Source: Streptomyces olindensis
Lineage (GTDB): Bacteria > Actinomycetota > Actinomycetes > Streptomycetales > Streptomycetaceae
Length of the DNA stretch: 64,000 nucleotides
NCBI GenBank assembly: GCA_000696115.1
Contig: JJOH01000011.1
Span: forward strand, 62,001 to 126,000
Reading direction: 5' to 3'
Below the pieces are notes generated by a model that saw only the letters and a program-made list of their open reading frames with translations, was not told the origin of the DNA and ran no database searches. The position numbers and the translations under genes are program-made. Below, piece by piece: positions 1 to 8,542 of the stretch (positions within the stretch are counted from its first letter, which is position 1; every line of letters begins with the position of its first letter).

Positions 1-1139
1 AGGCCGCGCCGACGTACGCCCGATGCCGCCGGTACGTCGAGTTCGGCGAGCCCGATCACGCCGCGTCGGTGCACGGGACCGTCGACGGGCAGCGGGATGC
101 CGATGGTCCGGCCGAGGGCGGCGGAGGCGTAGGCGGCGACGGTGGCCTCCAGCGTGTGCAGGGCGGCGCGTCCGGGTGCGGCGGGTGCCCGCCCGGTGGT
201 GACGGCGTCGGCGAAGTCGGCGACGGTGGCCCGCAACGCGTCCGCGACCAGGGGCACGAGCTCTTGTCCTGCGGGGAGGCCGAGGGTCTCGGTACCCGCC
301 TCGGTGGTCAGGCTCAACGCCTCGAACGGGGCCCAGGGGATGGTGCCCTCGTCGCGGTAACGGAGCACGATGCGCCCCTTGCTGCCGTTGATCCGGATGC
401 CTCCGGGGCCGAATCCCCAGCCGATGTTGACCAGCGCGGCGCGGCGAGCCGTCTCCAGACGGCACAGGGCCAGGCCCTCGACCGCATCACCGGGGGTCGC
501 GGCGTCGACGTGGGCCGATACCCGCTCGACCGGTTCGGCGAGGAGGTCTTCGGCGAGGTAGACGCCGTGCAGCATGTCCATCAGCACTCCGCCTCCGGCG
601 GCGGCCGGGTCGTGGCGCCACTGGGGGCGGTAGCCGGCGGCGCCGGGTGAGTCGACGACACCGAGCATGTCGACGGTGACGGTGCGCACTTCGCCGATGG
701 CGCCCTCGTCGATCAGCTCGCGGGCGGCGATGATCTCGGGGAAGAAGAGGTAGTTGTGTACGACGCCGAGCACGACGTGGGCTTCGTCCGCGGCCTTGAC
801 CATGGCTGCGGCGTCGGCCGGTGTCGCGGCCAGCGGCTTCTCGCACAGGATGTGCTTGCCCGCGGCCGCCGCGGCGACCACGAGGTCACGGTGCAGGTGC
901 TGCGGTGTGCACACGTCCACGACGTCGACGTCGTCGCGGGCGAGCAGCGCGAGCGCGTCGCCGTGCACCTGCCCGGGGGCCAAACCCGTGGTCGTACGCC
1001 CGAGTTCGAGCCGTTCGGGGGTGGGGTCGGCGAGGGCGGTGATCGTGAAGCGGTCCGGCTCCGCCTGGTAGGCGGGTACGTGGAAGTTGAGCGCGACGTT
1101 GCCGCATCCGACGATGCCGACGCGCAGGGGTGCGGTCAT
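1..1139 (-). CDS. Gfo/Idh/MocA family oxidoreductase (3' end beyond window)
   Basis: Probable NAD(P)-dependent sugar or cyclitol dehydrogenase. The protein opens with MTAPLRVGIVGCGNVALNFH, a Rossmann GxGxxA-type fingerprint, and carries the family motif CEKP about 100 residues in; at least 379 residues lie in the window and its end is cut off at position 1. An AAGGAG ribosome site lies 7 bases before the ATG. It is the third gene of a minus-strand operon starting at 3205, 30 bases after the previous stop. Substrate cannot be inferred; polyol or keto-sugar oxidation is likely from the neighbours. Confidence 0.85.
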   Translation of the reverse strand, partial: MTAPLRVGIVGCGNVALNFHVPAYQAEPDRFTITALADPTPERLELGRTTTGLAPGQVHGDALALLARDDVDVVDVCTPQHLHRDLVVAAAAAGKHILCEKPLAATPADAAAMVKAADEAHVVLGVVHNYLFFPEIIAARELIDEGAIGEVRTVTVDMLGVVDSPGAAGYRPQWRHDPAAAGGGVLMDMLHGVYLAEDLLAEPVERVSAHVDAATPGDAVEGLALCRLETARRAALVNIGWGFGPGGIRINGSKGRIVLRYRDEGTIPWAPFEALSLTTEAGTETLGLPAGQELVPLVADALRATVADFADAVTTGRAPAAPGRAALHTLEATVAAYASAALGRTIGIPLPVDGPVHRRGVIGLAELDVPAASGVRRRG

Positions 1140-1169
1140 GGTGGGGCTCCTTGAGGACTCGCGGACGAG

Positions 1170-2210
1170 TCAAACGGCGACCGAAGGGGGCGGTGCGACC
1201 GGGCGGCCGAGGGCGGCGGCCCGGCGGACCGCGTCCACCACGGCGGCCTGATCGATCGCGTCGGCGCGGCCGAACAGCGGTGTCGTGCCGTGGGTGATGG
1301 CGTGCGAGGCGGCCTCGAACTCGATCCGGTAGGCGTCGGCGTTGTCCGGGTCGTCGGCGAAGGTCAGCCCGAAGGCCCCGTCCGGGTCGACCGGCAGACG
1401 CCGCGTGCCGCCGTTGTGCTCCAGGTCGATGTAGCCGCCGCGGCACAGCCAGGGATCCGGGACGGTGATCTTCCCCTCCGTTCCGATGACCTCCAGTTCG
1501 TCGCGCCGGGGGAAATCCAGCGCGACGTCGAACTGGGCGAGGACGTCGTTCGGCATCTCCAGCGTCGCGGCCAGCCGCAGGTCCGCGCCTTCCGCCCCCT
1601 CGGCCGGGTCCAGGACACGCGCGGCGTGCACGCGCTCGGGATGCCCGGCCAGGAGCCGGATCGCGCTGACGCAGTAGCAGCCGAGGTCGAGCGAGGCGCC
1701 GCCGCCGAGGGCGGTGGTGCGCCGGATGTCACCGGGCGGGACAGAGACGGTCAACGCGGCGCGCACATGGGCGAGTTGCCCGATAGCGCCGTCGGCGATC
1801 AGCTTGCGCACGAGGTGGGTCTGCGGGTGATGCCGATACATCAGACCCTCGACGCACAGCTTCCCGGCGGCCTCGGCGGCGTCGAAACAGCGTGCGGCGT
1901 CGGCGGCCTCCACCGCGAACGGCTTCTCGCACAGCACATGCTTGCCGGCGTTGAGCGCCTTGATCGTCCACTCGGTGTGCATCGAGACGGGCAGCGGGAC
2001 ATACACGGCGTCGATGTCGTCGCAGGCAAGCAGCTCGTCATAGGAGCCGAAGCTCACCGCCGCCCCGATGTCGTCGGCGTAGCGCCGGGCGCGTTCGGCA
2101 TCGCGTCCGCCGACGGCGACCAGGTCCGCGTGCGGCGAGGACTTGAGGGCGGCGGCCACCACCCGGCCGATCCCTGCGGTCGAGAGCATGCCCCAGCGGA
2201 CCGGGCTCAT
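1170..2210 (-). CDS. Gfo/Idh/MocA family oxidoreductase, GFOR/xylose dehydrogenase-like
   Basis: 346-residue NAD(P)-dependent dehydrogenase. The N-terminal Rossmann domain starts MSPVRWGMLSTAGIGR, the EKPF motif follows at about residue 95, and the segment CVEGLMYRHHPQ resembles the glucose-fructose oxidoreductase and xylose/dihydrodiol dehydrogenase branch rather than inositol dehydrogenases (recollection of the family). Its ATG overlaps the stop of the upstream iolG-like gene by four bases (ATGA), so the two are translationally coupled. It probably oxidises a sugar or inositol derivative in the operon controlled by the operator at 3217-3230. Confidence 0.85.
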   Translation of the reverse strand: MSPVRWGMLSTAGIGRVVAAALKSSPHADLVAVGGRDAERARRYADDIGAAVSFGSYDELLACDDIDAVYVPLPVSMHTEWTIKALNAGKHVLCEKPFAVEAADAARCFDAAEAAGKLCVEGLMYRHHPQTHLVRKLIADGAIGQLAHVRAALTVSVPPGDIRRTTALGGGASLDLGCYCVSAIRLLAGHPERVHAARVLDPAEGAEGADLRLAATLEMPNDVLAQFDVALDFPRRDELEVIGTEGKITVPDPWLCRGGYIDLEHNGGTRRLPVDPDGAFGLTFADDPDNADAYRIEFEAASHAITHGTTPLFGRADAIDQAAVVDAVRRAAALGRPVAPPPSVAV

Positions 2211-3205
2211 CGCGCACCTCCGACGGTCACGACACGTCCGGTACGCAGGCTCTCCTCGGCCGCGTCGGCCAGTACCAGGGCGGCACGGCCGTCGTCGAAG
2301 CCGGGCTCGGGCGGAGTCCCGTTCCCGATCGCCTCGATGAAGTGGCCGAGTTCCGAGCGGTAGGCGGGCGTGTAGCGGTCGAGGAAGAAGTCCAGGTAGG
2401 TCGAGGCGCCCTCGGTGCCCTGTGCGCCGTACGAACGCACGCCGTCCGGGCGCAGGTTGTCCACGGACAGCATGCCGAGCGAGCCGAAGGCCTCCAGGCG
2501 CTGGTCGTAACCGAAGGTGCAGCGGCGGCTGTTGGTGATGTGGGCGAGCGCGCCGTCCGCGCCGCGCAGTGTCACCACCGCGCCGTCGATATCGCCGAGC
2601 TCGGCGATGTGGTCGGCGACCAGGTTGCTGCCCATCGCCGAGACCTCGACGACCTCGCCGAGGAAGAAGCGGGCCATGTCGAAGTCATGGATGGTCATGT
2701 CCCGGAACAGGCCACCGGAGCTCGCGAGGTACTCCGCGGGAGAGGGGGCAGGGTCCCGGCTGACGATGACCAGCTGCTCCAGTCGGCCCACCTCACCGGC
2801 CGCCACGCGCTCGCGCACGGCACGGAACGAGGGGTCGAAGCGACGGTTGAACCCGACCATCACCCGGGACGCCGCACTGCCGATGCGGGTCCTGCACTCA
2901 TCGACCCTGGCGAGATCGAGGTCGATCGGCTTCTCGCACATCACGGCCTTGCCCGCCTCGACCGCGCGGGTCAGGAAGTCGACGTGCGTCGGGGTCGGCG
3001 AGGCAATGACCACCGCGTCGACGTCCGGGTCGGCGAGCACCGCGCCCACATCGGAGCCGGGGGCACCGCCGAAGCGCCCCGCGACCTCCCGTGCGGCGGC
3101 CTCGACGGCATCGCAGACCCGTACGAGCTCGGCCTTCGGGTGCAGGGCGACGGACTCGGCATGGACCCGCCCGATGCGCCCGCATCCGATGAGGGCGATC
3201 CGCAT
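2207..3205 (-). CDS. iolG: Inositol 2-dehydrogenase-like Gfo/Idh/MocA protein
   Basis: 332 residues. It starts MRIALIGCGRIGRVHAE, has CEKP near residue 91 and the segment FRDMTIHDFDMARF, which carries the Asp/His pair used by inositol dehydrogenases and is characteristic of IolG. Expected reaction: myo-inositol (or an isomer) plus NAD+ to a keto-inositol. I chose the ATG at 3205, not the GTG at 3211, because AAGGAG lies 5 bases before the ATG and abuts the GTG. It is the first gene of a three-dehydrogenase operon and diverges from the LacI gene at 3357. A second IolG-like gene lies at 14180-15196, so isomer preference may differ. Confidence 0.82.
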   Translation of the reverse strand: MRIALIGCGRIGRVHAESVALHPKAELVRVCDAVEAAAREVAGRFGGAPGSDVGAVLADPDVDAVVIASPTPTHVDFLTRAVEAGKAVMCEKPIDLDLARVDECRTRIGSAASRVMVGFNRRFDPSFRAVRERVAAGEVGRLEQLVIVSRDPAPSPAEYLASSGGLFRDMTIHDFDMARFFLGEVVEVSAMGSNLVADHIAELGDIDGAVVTLRGADGALAHITNSRRCTFGYDQRLEAFGSLGMLSVDNLRPDGVRSYGAQGTEGASTYLDFFLDRYTPAYRSELGHFIEAIGNGTPPEPGFDDGRAALVLADAAEESLRTGRVVTVGGAR

Positions 3206-3216
3206 GAGCACTCCTT

Positions 3217-3230
3217 TTAGATCGATCTAA
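3217..3230. promoter_or_regulatory. LacI-type operator, class 1 (site A)
   Basis: Perfect 14-base palindrome TTAGATCGATCTAA with a central CpG, as LacI-family proteins require. It lies between a possible minus-strand promoter (TTGACG at 3275-3270, 17-base spacer, CATCAT) and the start of the iolG-like gene at 3205. Probably bound by the regulator encoded at 3357; that assignment is inference from position. Confidence 0.7.
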
Positions 3231-3283
3231 GTACCATGTAGCTGGAATGATGTGGCGCCTGCGCCCCGCCGTCAAGAGTTGAC

Positions 3284-3297
3284 TTGGATCGATCTAA
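3284..3297. promoter_or_regulatory. LacI-type operator, class 1 (site B)
   Basis: TTGGATCGATCTAA, one mismatch from site A, 67 bases away and upstream of the regulator gene. A possible -35 element TTGACT (3279-3284) touches it. Two sites in one divergent region would allow autoregulation and looping. Confidence 0.65.
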
Positions 3298-3356
3298 ACT
3301 GGAATCGCAGCCGTGCGACGGCAGCCGCCCTGCCGTAGTCCAGACCCGGAGGTCAT

Positions 3357-4409
3357 ATGTCCACCCAAAAGGCGTCCCGTCCCTCGGGCGCGAAGGACGA
3401 TCCGTCGGCGGCGGGCTCGGGGCGACGGCCGACCCTGATGGACGTCGCGAGGCGCGCAGGGGTGTCACGGGCGACGGCTTCGCTGGTCATTCGCGACGCG
3501 GCCGGCCCCAGCGCCGAATCCCGCGAGCGCGTGCGACAGGCCGCCGCCGACCTCGGCTACCGCCCCGATCTGGCCGCGCAACTGCTCCGTCGGCGCAACA
3601 GCCGCCTGATCGGCGTGATGTTCAGCGCCCAGGAACCCTTCCACGCCGATCTGATCGAGAGCGTCTACGCCGCCACCGAGGAGGTCGGCTACGACGTGGT
3701 GCTCAGTGCCGTGGTCCCCAGCCGCGGCGAGCGCCGCGCGGTCGAGGCGCTCATCACCTCCCGCTGCGAGGCGATCGTCCTGATCGGAGCGCGCGAAGCG
3801 TGCACCACCGACTTCGGTGTCCAGGTCCCGGTGGTGGAGATCGGCCGCCCGCCGAACGAGACGGTGTTCGACGCCGTGCACACAGCCGACGACGAGGGTG
3901 CCCGCCTCGCCGTGGACCACCTCGTCTCGCTGGGGCATCACGACATCGTCCATGTCGACGGCGGCGAACGGCCCGGTGCCGCCGAGCGGCGGGCGGGATA
4001 CTTGGACGCGATGCGCCGTCACGGGCTGGGCGGACGGGCGAGGGTGGTGCCCGGCGACTACACCGAGCTGTCGGGCTTCGAGGCGGCCCGCACCCTGCTG
4101 AGCGCCGGTCCCCTTCCCACGGCCGTCGTCGCCGGCAACGACCAGTGCGCCATCGGACTGCTCATCGAACTGCGGCACGCCGGAGTCGACGTCCCCGGCC
4201 GGGTCTCGATCGTGGGATACGACGACATCCGCTCCGCACGACTGGCGCACATCGACCTCACCACCGTGCGCCAGGACGCCGAGCAGATGGCCCGCCTCGC
4301 CGTGCAAGCCGCCGTCGAGCGCCTCGACAACGGCCTTGACGGCGAGACACGTGAATTCAGCCTGGCCCCCCAGCTGGTGGTTCGCGGGTCGACGGGCCCG
4401 ACGCGCTGA
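3357..4409 (+). CDS. LacI family transcriptional regulator (regulator 1)
   Basis: 350 residues. A variable N-terminal tail is followed by a LacI helix-turn-helix (RRPTLMDVARRAGVSRATAS, about residues 23-43), the hinge segment LGYRPDLAAQLLRRR, and a periplasmic-binding-protein-like effector domain ending in YDDIRSARLAHIDLTTVRQD. Recognition-helix residues SRATAS differ from STASVS in the paralogue at 8543. It probably represses the divergent dehydrogenase operon through the TTAGATCGATCTAA sites and responds to a sugar or cyclitol. The gene ends 42 bases from the convergent iolH-like gene. Confidence 0.9.
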   Translation: MSTQKASRPSGAKDDPSAAGSGRRPTLMDVARRAGVSRATASLVIRDAAGPSAESRERVRQAAADLGYRPDLAAQLLRRRNSRLIGVMFSAQEPFHADLIESVYAATEEVGYDVVLSAVVPSRGERRAVEALITSRCEAIVLIGAREACTTDFGVQVPVVEIGRPPNETVFDAVHTADDEGARLAVDHLVSLGHHDIVHVDGGERPGAAERRAGYLDAMRRHGLGGRARVVPGDYTELSGFEAARTLLSAGPLPTAVVAGNDQCAIGLLIELRHAGVDVPGRVSIVGYDDIRSARLAHIDLTTVRQDAEQMARLAVQAAVERLDNGLDGETREFSLAPQLVVRGSTGPTR

Positions 4410-4451
4410 CGCGGCCGCGATGGCCAGACCTGCCCCGTGCCCGTCGTGAGG

Positions 4452-5309
4452 TCACTTCCAGGGGGCGAGATATTCGTCGACCTTCTCCCGCATGAACACG
4501 GACGACTCCTTCGCTTTCTCCTCCCAGGCGAACACGCAGGCGGTGAGGGTGCCGTCGAAACCGTTCGCGCGTAGTTCGCGGAAGAGCTCGTCGAAGTCGA
4601 CCTCGCCCTCCCCCATGTTCAGGTGTTGGTGGATGCGGGCGGTGGTGCCGGGCGGGTTGAGGATGTAGCGGTTTCCGGAGGACGCGGTGTGGTCGAAGGC
4701 GTCGGCCAGGTGGATGTGGGTGAGGAGGTCGCCCGCGTACTTGATGATGCCGGGGGCGTCGTTGCCGATGTGGAAGGTGTGCGGGGCGCAGTACAGGAAG
4801 CTGACGTTGGGGTGGTTGATGCCGCGGATGAGGTTGATCGCGTCGTAGCCGTTCTCGATGAAGTCGTCGGGGTGCGGCTCCAGAGCGAGCTTGATGCCCT
4901 CGCGTTCGAACAGCGGCAGCAGCTCGTCCAGTGACTTCCAGAACTGCGCCTCGCTGCGGTCGGGTTCCTCCGGGCGGCCGTTGAACTCGGAGATCATGCT
5001 GGTGACTCCGAGGTCGGCGGCGATCTGGATGGCGCGCTTCCAGTACCGTACGGCGGCCTGGCGGGCGTCCTCGTCCGGGCCGGACCAGCGGAACAGGGGA
5101 AGTACGGAGGAGATGCCGACCCCGGCGGCCTCCAGGGACTTGCGGAACTTCGCGACGGTGGCGTCGTCGACGCGCGGGTGGCGGAAGAACGGGATGAAGT
5201 CCTCGCGCGGCGACAGCTCGATCCACTCGTAGCCCAGCTCGGCCACTACGGACGGCAGTTCGAGCAGCGGTACATGGCGGATCATGTACGGATCGAGGGC
5301 GATCTTCAT
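4452..5309 (-). CDS. iolH: IolH-like xylose-isomerase-fold protein
   Basis: 285-residue TIM-barrel protein. It starts MKIALDPYM and contains ELSPREDFIPF, WSGPDEDARQAA, ALEPHPDDFIE and HQHLNMGEGEVDFD, a pattern I recall from Bacillus IolH. Glu and His residues at barrel strand ends (SEFNG, LEPHP, HIHLAD, CVFAWEE) fit a divalent-metal centre. IolH function is not firmly settled even in characterised iol clusters. It is the last gene of the 8364-4452 operon, 18 bases after the SDR, with AAGGAG before the ATG. The operon shares its operator class with the main iol operon, which supports an inositol role. Confidence 0.75.
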   Translation of the reverse strand: MKIALDPYMIRHVPLLELPSVVAELGYEWIELSPREDFIPFFRHPRVDDATVAKFRKSLEAAGVGISSVLPLFRWSGPDEDARQAAVRYWKRAIQIAADLGVTSMISEFNGRPEEPDRSEAQFWKSLDELLPLFEREGIKLALEPHPDDFIENGYDAINLIRGINHPNVSFLYCAPHTFHIGNDAPGIIKYAGDLLTHIHLADAFDHTASSGNRYILNPPGTTARIHQHLNMGEGEVDFDELFRELRANGFDGTLTACVFAWEEKAKESSVFMREKVDEYLAPWK

Positions 5310-5327
5310 GGTGGGTACTCCTTGGTG

Positions 5328-6107
5328 TTACAGGGGACGAGGTGTGCCGCTGGAGGCGCTGGTGCCGCCGTCGACGGGGATCACGGTCCCCGTGATGTAT
5401 CCGGCGTCCGGGCTGGCGAGGAACAGCACGGCGCGCGCGATGTCCTCGGGCTGGGCGACCCGGTCGAGCGCGACTCTGTCGAGGAGCCGCATGGTGAATT
5501 CGGGGTCGTCGAGGCGTTCCTGGGTGAGCTGGGAGAATGTGAAGCCGGGTGCGATGGCGTTCACCCGTACGCCGTCGGCCCCGAGGTCGAGGGCGAGGCT
5601 CTGCACGAACGCGTTGACCGCCGCCTTGGTGGCGTTGTAGGCGAACTGGGACCAGTCGCCGCGCAGGCCGGCGATGGAGGAGACGGCCACGAAGTTGCCG
5701 CGTGTGGTGCGCAGCAAGGGCACGGTCAGCCGGGCGAGTCGGATGACCGAGTCGAGGTTCACCGACCGCAGGCGCTCCCACGCGGCGCTGTCGAAGGTGT
5801 CGATCCGGCTGGGCTCGCTGGTGCCGGCATTGGCGACGACGACATCGAGGCGGCGGAAGCGCTCGCCGATCGCGGCGACCGCACGCTCCAGCGCGACGGG
5901 GTCCGTCACATCGGCGGTCAGTACCAGGACGCGCTCGGCGTCGAAGCCGGCGACGGTCTCCCGCAGCGGCTCCCGGCCGCGGCCGAGGACCGCCACGCTT
6001 GCCCCCTGTTCGAGGAACGCGCGCGCGGTCGCCCGGCCGATGCCGGTTCCGGCCCCCGTGACGAGGACGACCTGGCCCTGGTACGGGTAGCTTGCCCAGG
6101 CGATCAC
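5328..6107 (-). CDS. SDR family oxidoreductase
   Basis: 259-residue classical short-chain dehydrogenase. Near the start it has GAGTGIG (cofactor glycine motif), then VVANAG, the catalytic Ser in VSSIAG, YNATK (YxxxK), and a C-terminal ending VIPVDGGTSAS. I start it at the GTG at 6107, which overlaps the upstream stop as GTGA; longer open frames upstream are not protein-like. Probably oxidises or reduces a keto-sugar or keto-cyclitol made by the neighbouring Gfo/Idh/MocA enzyme. It is the third gene of a four-gene operon. Confidence 0.88.
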   Translation of the reverse strand: MIAWASYPYQGQVVLVTGAGTGIGRATARAFLEQGASVAVLGRGREPLRETVAGFDAERVLVLTADVTDPVALERAVAAIGERFRRLDVVVANAGTSEPSRIDTFDSAAWERLRSVNLDSVIRLARLTVPLLRTTRGNFVAVSSIAGLRGDWSQFAYNATKAAVNAFVQSLALDLGADGVRVNAIAPGFTFSQLTQERLDDPEFTMRLLDRVALDRVAQPEDIARAVLFLASPDAGYITGTVIPVDGGTSASSGTPRPL

Positions 6108-7129
6108 GACTGCACGGACGCCTGCAGGGACTCCTGGAGCGCCGCGTCGGCCGCCTTGAGCACCTCGGCGGCCACGGCGACGCCCTCGACGGGGCCAAGT
6201 TCGGTGTCCTCGTGCTCGATGTTGACCAGCATGTCGGGGTCGACCTCGTGCAAGGCGCGCAGGAACTCGGTCCAGTAGGCGACGTCGTGGCCCTTGCCGA
6301 GGGCGACGAAGTCCCAGGCGGATGCCTTGGGCCACTCGTTGGCCCACTCCTCACCGCCGAGGTTGGTGCGCGGCTCGTCGGGCGACAGGCGGCGGAAGCT
6401 GTTGTCGAGCACGCCGTAGAGGGCGGCGTGCTCGCGGTTGATACGGACGTCCTTGGCAGCGGCATGGAAGACCAACTCGCCGAGGTGGCGTACGACCGCG
6501 ACCGGGTCCATCTGCTGCCAGAACAGGTGCGAGGCATCCAGCTCGACGCCCACATGGGTCGCGCCGGTGAGGTCGATGAGCTTGTGCACGTCGGCGGAGT
6601 TGAACACGATGTTCTGCGGGTGCAGTTCGAGGGCGACCTTGACGTCGTGGTCGCGGGCGAGCCGGTCGGTCTCGCGCCAGAAGTCCGCGGCGATCTTCCA
6701 CTGGTGGTCCAGCACGTCCAGGGCCGCGGAGTTCCAGGCGTTGACGATCCAGTTCGGGCGGGTTGCGCCCGGTTCGCCGCCGGGCAGGCCGGACATGGTC
6801 ACCAGGCGGTGCTGGCCGAGGCGTTCGGCCAGGCGGATGGAGCGGCGGATGTCCTCTGCGTGCTTCTCGCCGATGGCAGGGTTCGGGTGCAGTGGGTTGC
6901 CGTTGGCGTTGAGGCCGGCGATGGAGACGCCGGTGCCCTCGAAGAGTCCGAGGAAGTCGTCCCGGGCGGTGTCGCTGACGAGGATGTCGTCGAACGTCGG
7001 CACGTGCACCGCGGGGAGGAAGCCACCGGTGTTGATCTCAAGACCGGTCAGGCCCAGGTCGGCGACGACCTTGATCGCTTCGGGCAGCGGCCGGTCGTGC
7101 AGGATCGCGTTGTAGAGGCCCAGCTTCAT
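6104..7129 (-). CDS. Sugar phosphate isomerase/epimerase family TIM barrel
   Basis: 341-residue xylose-isomerase-like barrel. It starts MKLGLYNAILHDRPL; candidate metal ligands are Glu and His in VALELHPQN, Asp and His in VELDASHLFW, His in FHAAAKDVR and Glu in VNIEHED. The superfamily includes inosose dehydratase (IolE), epimerases and 3-keto-sugar enzymes. Its length and motifs are not those I associate with classical IolE. It is encoded between a Gfo/Idh/MocA dehydrogenase and an SDR, so a dehydration or epimerisation of a keto-cyclitol or keto-sugar is plausible. GAGGG precedes the ATG. Confidence 0.82.
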   Translation of the reverse strand: MKLGLYNAILHDRPLPEAIKVVADLGLTGLEINTGGFLPAVHVPTFDDILVSDTARDDFLGLFEGTGVSIAGLNANGNPLHPNPAIGEKHAEDIRRSIRLAERLGQHRLVTMSGLPGGEPGATRPNWIVNAWNSAALDVLDHQWKIAADFWRETDRLARDHDVKVALELHPQNIVFNSADVHKLIDLTGATHVGVELDASHLFWQQMDPVAVVRHLGELVFHAAAKDVRINREHAALYGVLDNSFRRLSPDEPRTNLGGEEWANEWPKASAWDFVALGKGHDVAYWTEFLRALHEVDPDMLVNIEHEDTELGPVEGVAVAAEVLKAADAALQESLQASVQS

Positions 7130-7182
7130 GGTGTGTTTCCCTCAGTCCTTCTTGCTGATGGTGGGGGTCCCGCAGGTGCGGT

Positions 7183-8364
7183 TCACTGGACGGTGACGGC
7201 CTTGCCGTCGGCGTCCGCGGAGGCGACGATCGCGTCAATGACGCGCAGGTTGTGCAGCCCGTCGGCGAGGGTCGGGCAGGCGGGCAGCCGGTCCAGGCCC
7301 GCGATCTGCTCCAGGAAGGCGCGGGCCTGCCAGACGAAGAACTCGTGCTGGCCGTGGCCGACGCTGGGGAAGTCCATGGGCAGGCCGCCCGCGATGTAGG
7401 GGTGGTCAGGGCCGACCACCACGCGCCGGTAGCCGTCCACGGGGTCGGCGGCCGCCGAGTCGGCGATGGTGAACTCCGCCGGACGCGACAGCTCGAAGGT
7501 CGCCGCCCCGCCCTTCGTGAACACCTCGAAGCCCAGCGAGTTGGCAAGGCCCCGGGCGATACGCGAGACGGAGAAGGTGCCGACGGCGCCGGAGGCGAAC
7601 GTCGCAGTGAAGGTGGCGATGTCCTCGTTCTCTACGGGCGCGCGCTCCTGGCTCACCTGGACGTCGGCCGAGTGCCCGACCGCTGTTCCCAACGGCACGG
7701 GGCGGTCGGGCACCTGGGTCGCCAGGACGGCGCCCTGCACGCTTCGCACCGCACCGCAGAAGTACTCGCCGAGGTCGATGAGGTGGCTGCCGATGTCCGA
7801 CAGCGCCCCGGAGCCGGGGCCGCCCCGATAGCGCCAGCTCATGGGCGCGTCGGGGTTGTGCCCGTAGTCGCACCAGTAGTGCCCGTTGAAGTGCTGGACC
7901 GGCCCGAGCGAACCCTGAAGCACCTGCTGCCGTACGGCGTTGATCGCGGGCGAACGGCGGAAGGTGAAGCCCGTCGCCGCCACCAGGCCGGTGCTCTCGG
8001 CAGCCTTCACCATCGCCTCGGCGTCGGCCACACTCGGCGCGAGCGGCTTCTCGCACAGCACGTGCTTGCCCGCCGCCAGCAGGGCTTCGACGATCCCCCG
8101 GTGCAGATGATTGGCTACCACCACGCTGACCGCGTCGACATCATCCGCCTCGACGATCGCCCGCCAGTCGGTTTCGGCCCGCTCGAAGCCATAACGACGG
8201 GCCGCGTCCCGGGCGAAGGGCTCGTGGGCGTCGGCGACGGCGACCAGGCGCACGTCGGGCAGTCCGGCTCCGTACAGGGTCGCGGCCTGCCGGTAGCCGT
8301 TGAGATGGGCTCGGCCCGCCATTCCGGCCCCGATGACCGCCACCCCGATGGGCCGTGTGCTCAT
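7183..8364 (-). CDS. Gfo/Idh/MocA family oxidoreductase
   Basis: 393 residues, longer than the IolG type. It starts MSTRPIGVAVIGAGMAGRAH, has CEKPLAPS near residue 105, then HYWCDYGHNPDAPMSW and GALSDIGSHLIDLGEYF, the latter holding the probable catalytic Asp/His pair. It begins a four-gene operon (dehydrogenase, TIM barrel, SDR, IolH-like) divergent from the LacI gene at 8543. AGAGGA lies 6 bases before the ATG. Likely role: oxidation of an inositol isomer or sugar to a keto form for the next enzyme. Confidence 0.85.
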   Translation of the reverse strand: MSTRPIGVAVIGAGMAGRAHLNGYRQAATLYGAGLPDVRLVAVADAHEPFARDAARRYGFERAETDWRAIVEADDVDAVSVVVANHLHRGIVEALLAAGKHVLCEKPLAPSVADAEAMVKAAESTGLVAATGFTFRRSPAINAVRQQVLQGSLGPVQHFNGHYWCDYGHNPDAPMSWRYRGGPGSGALSDIGSHLIDLGEYFCGAVRSVQGAVLATQVPDRPVPLGTAVGHSADVQVSQERAPVENEDIATFTATFASGAVGTFSVSRIARGLANSLGFEVFTKGGAATFELSRPAEFTIADSAAADPVDGYRRVVVGPDHPYIAGGLPMDFPSVGHGQHEFFVWQARAFLEQIAGLDRLPACPTLADGLHNLRVIDAIVASADADGKAVTVQ

Positions 8365-8460
8365 GAAGGTTCCTCTCCGGCGCGCCGCTGCGCCGTGGAT
8401 AGGGGGACGTGGGGGCGAGAGCCATGGGTCCCGGTTCCGTCCAGGCCGCCAAGGGATCGC

Positions 8461-8474
8461 TTAAAGCGCTTTAA
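8461..8474. promoter_or_regulatory. LacI-type operator, class 2 (site A)
   Basis: Perfect palindrome TTAAAGCGCTTTAA with a central CpG in the divergent region 8365-8542. On the minus strand a TTGACA (8512-8507) and GATAGT (8488-8483), 18 bases apart, form a plausible promoter for the 8364 operon, placing the operator over the transcription start. The same motif recurs near 9762 and 22886. Confidence 0.75.
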
Positions 8475-8542
8475 GTGCTGGTACTATCAGCGGCGTCACA
8501 GGCAGATGTCAAGGGTGTTGCCGTAAATCCGCGGGAGGTCGT

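Noticed and set aside
1290..2363. Plus-strand open frame opposite the GFOR-like dehydrogenase
   Set aside because: Shadow of genes on the minus strand; no start signal and no domain.
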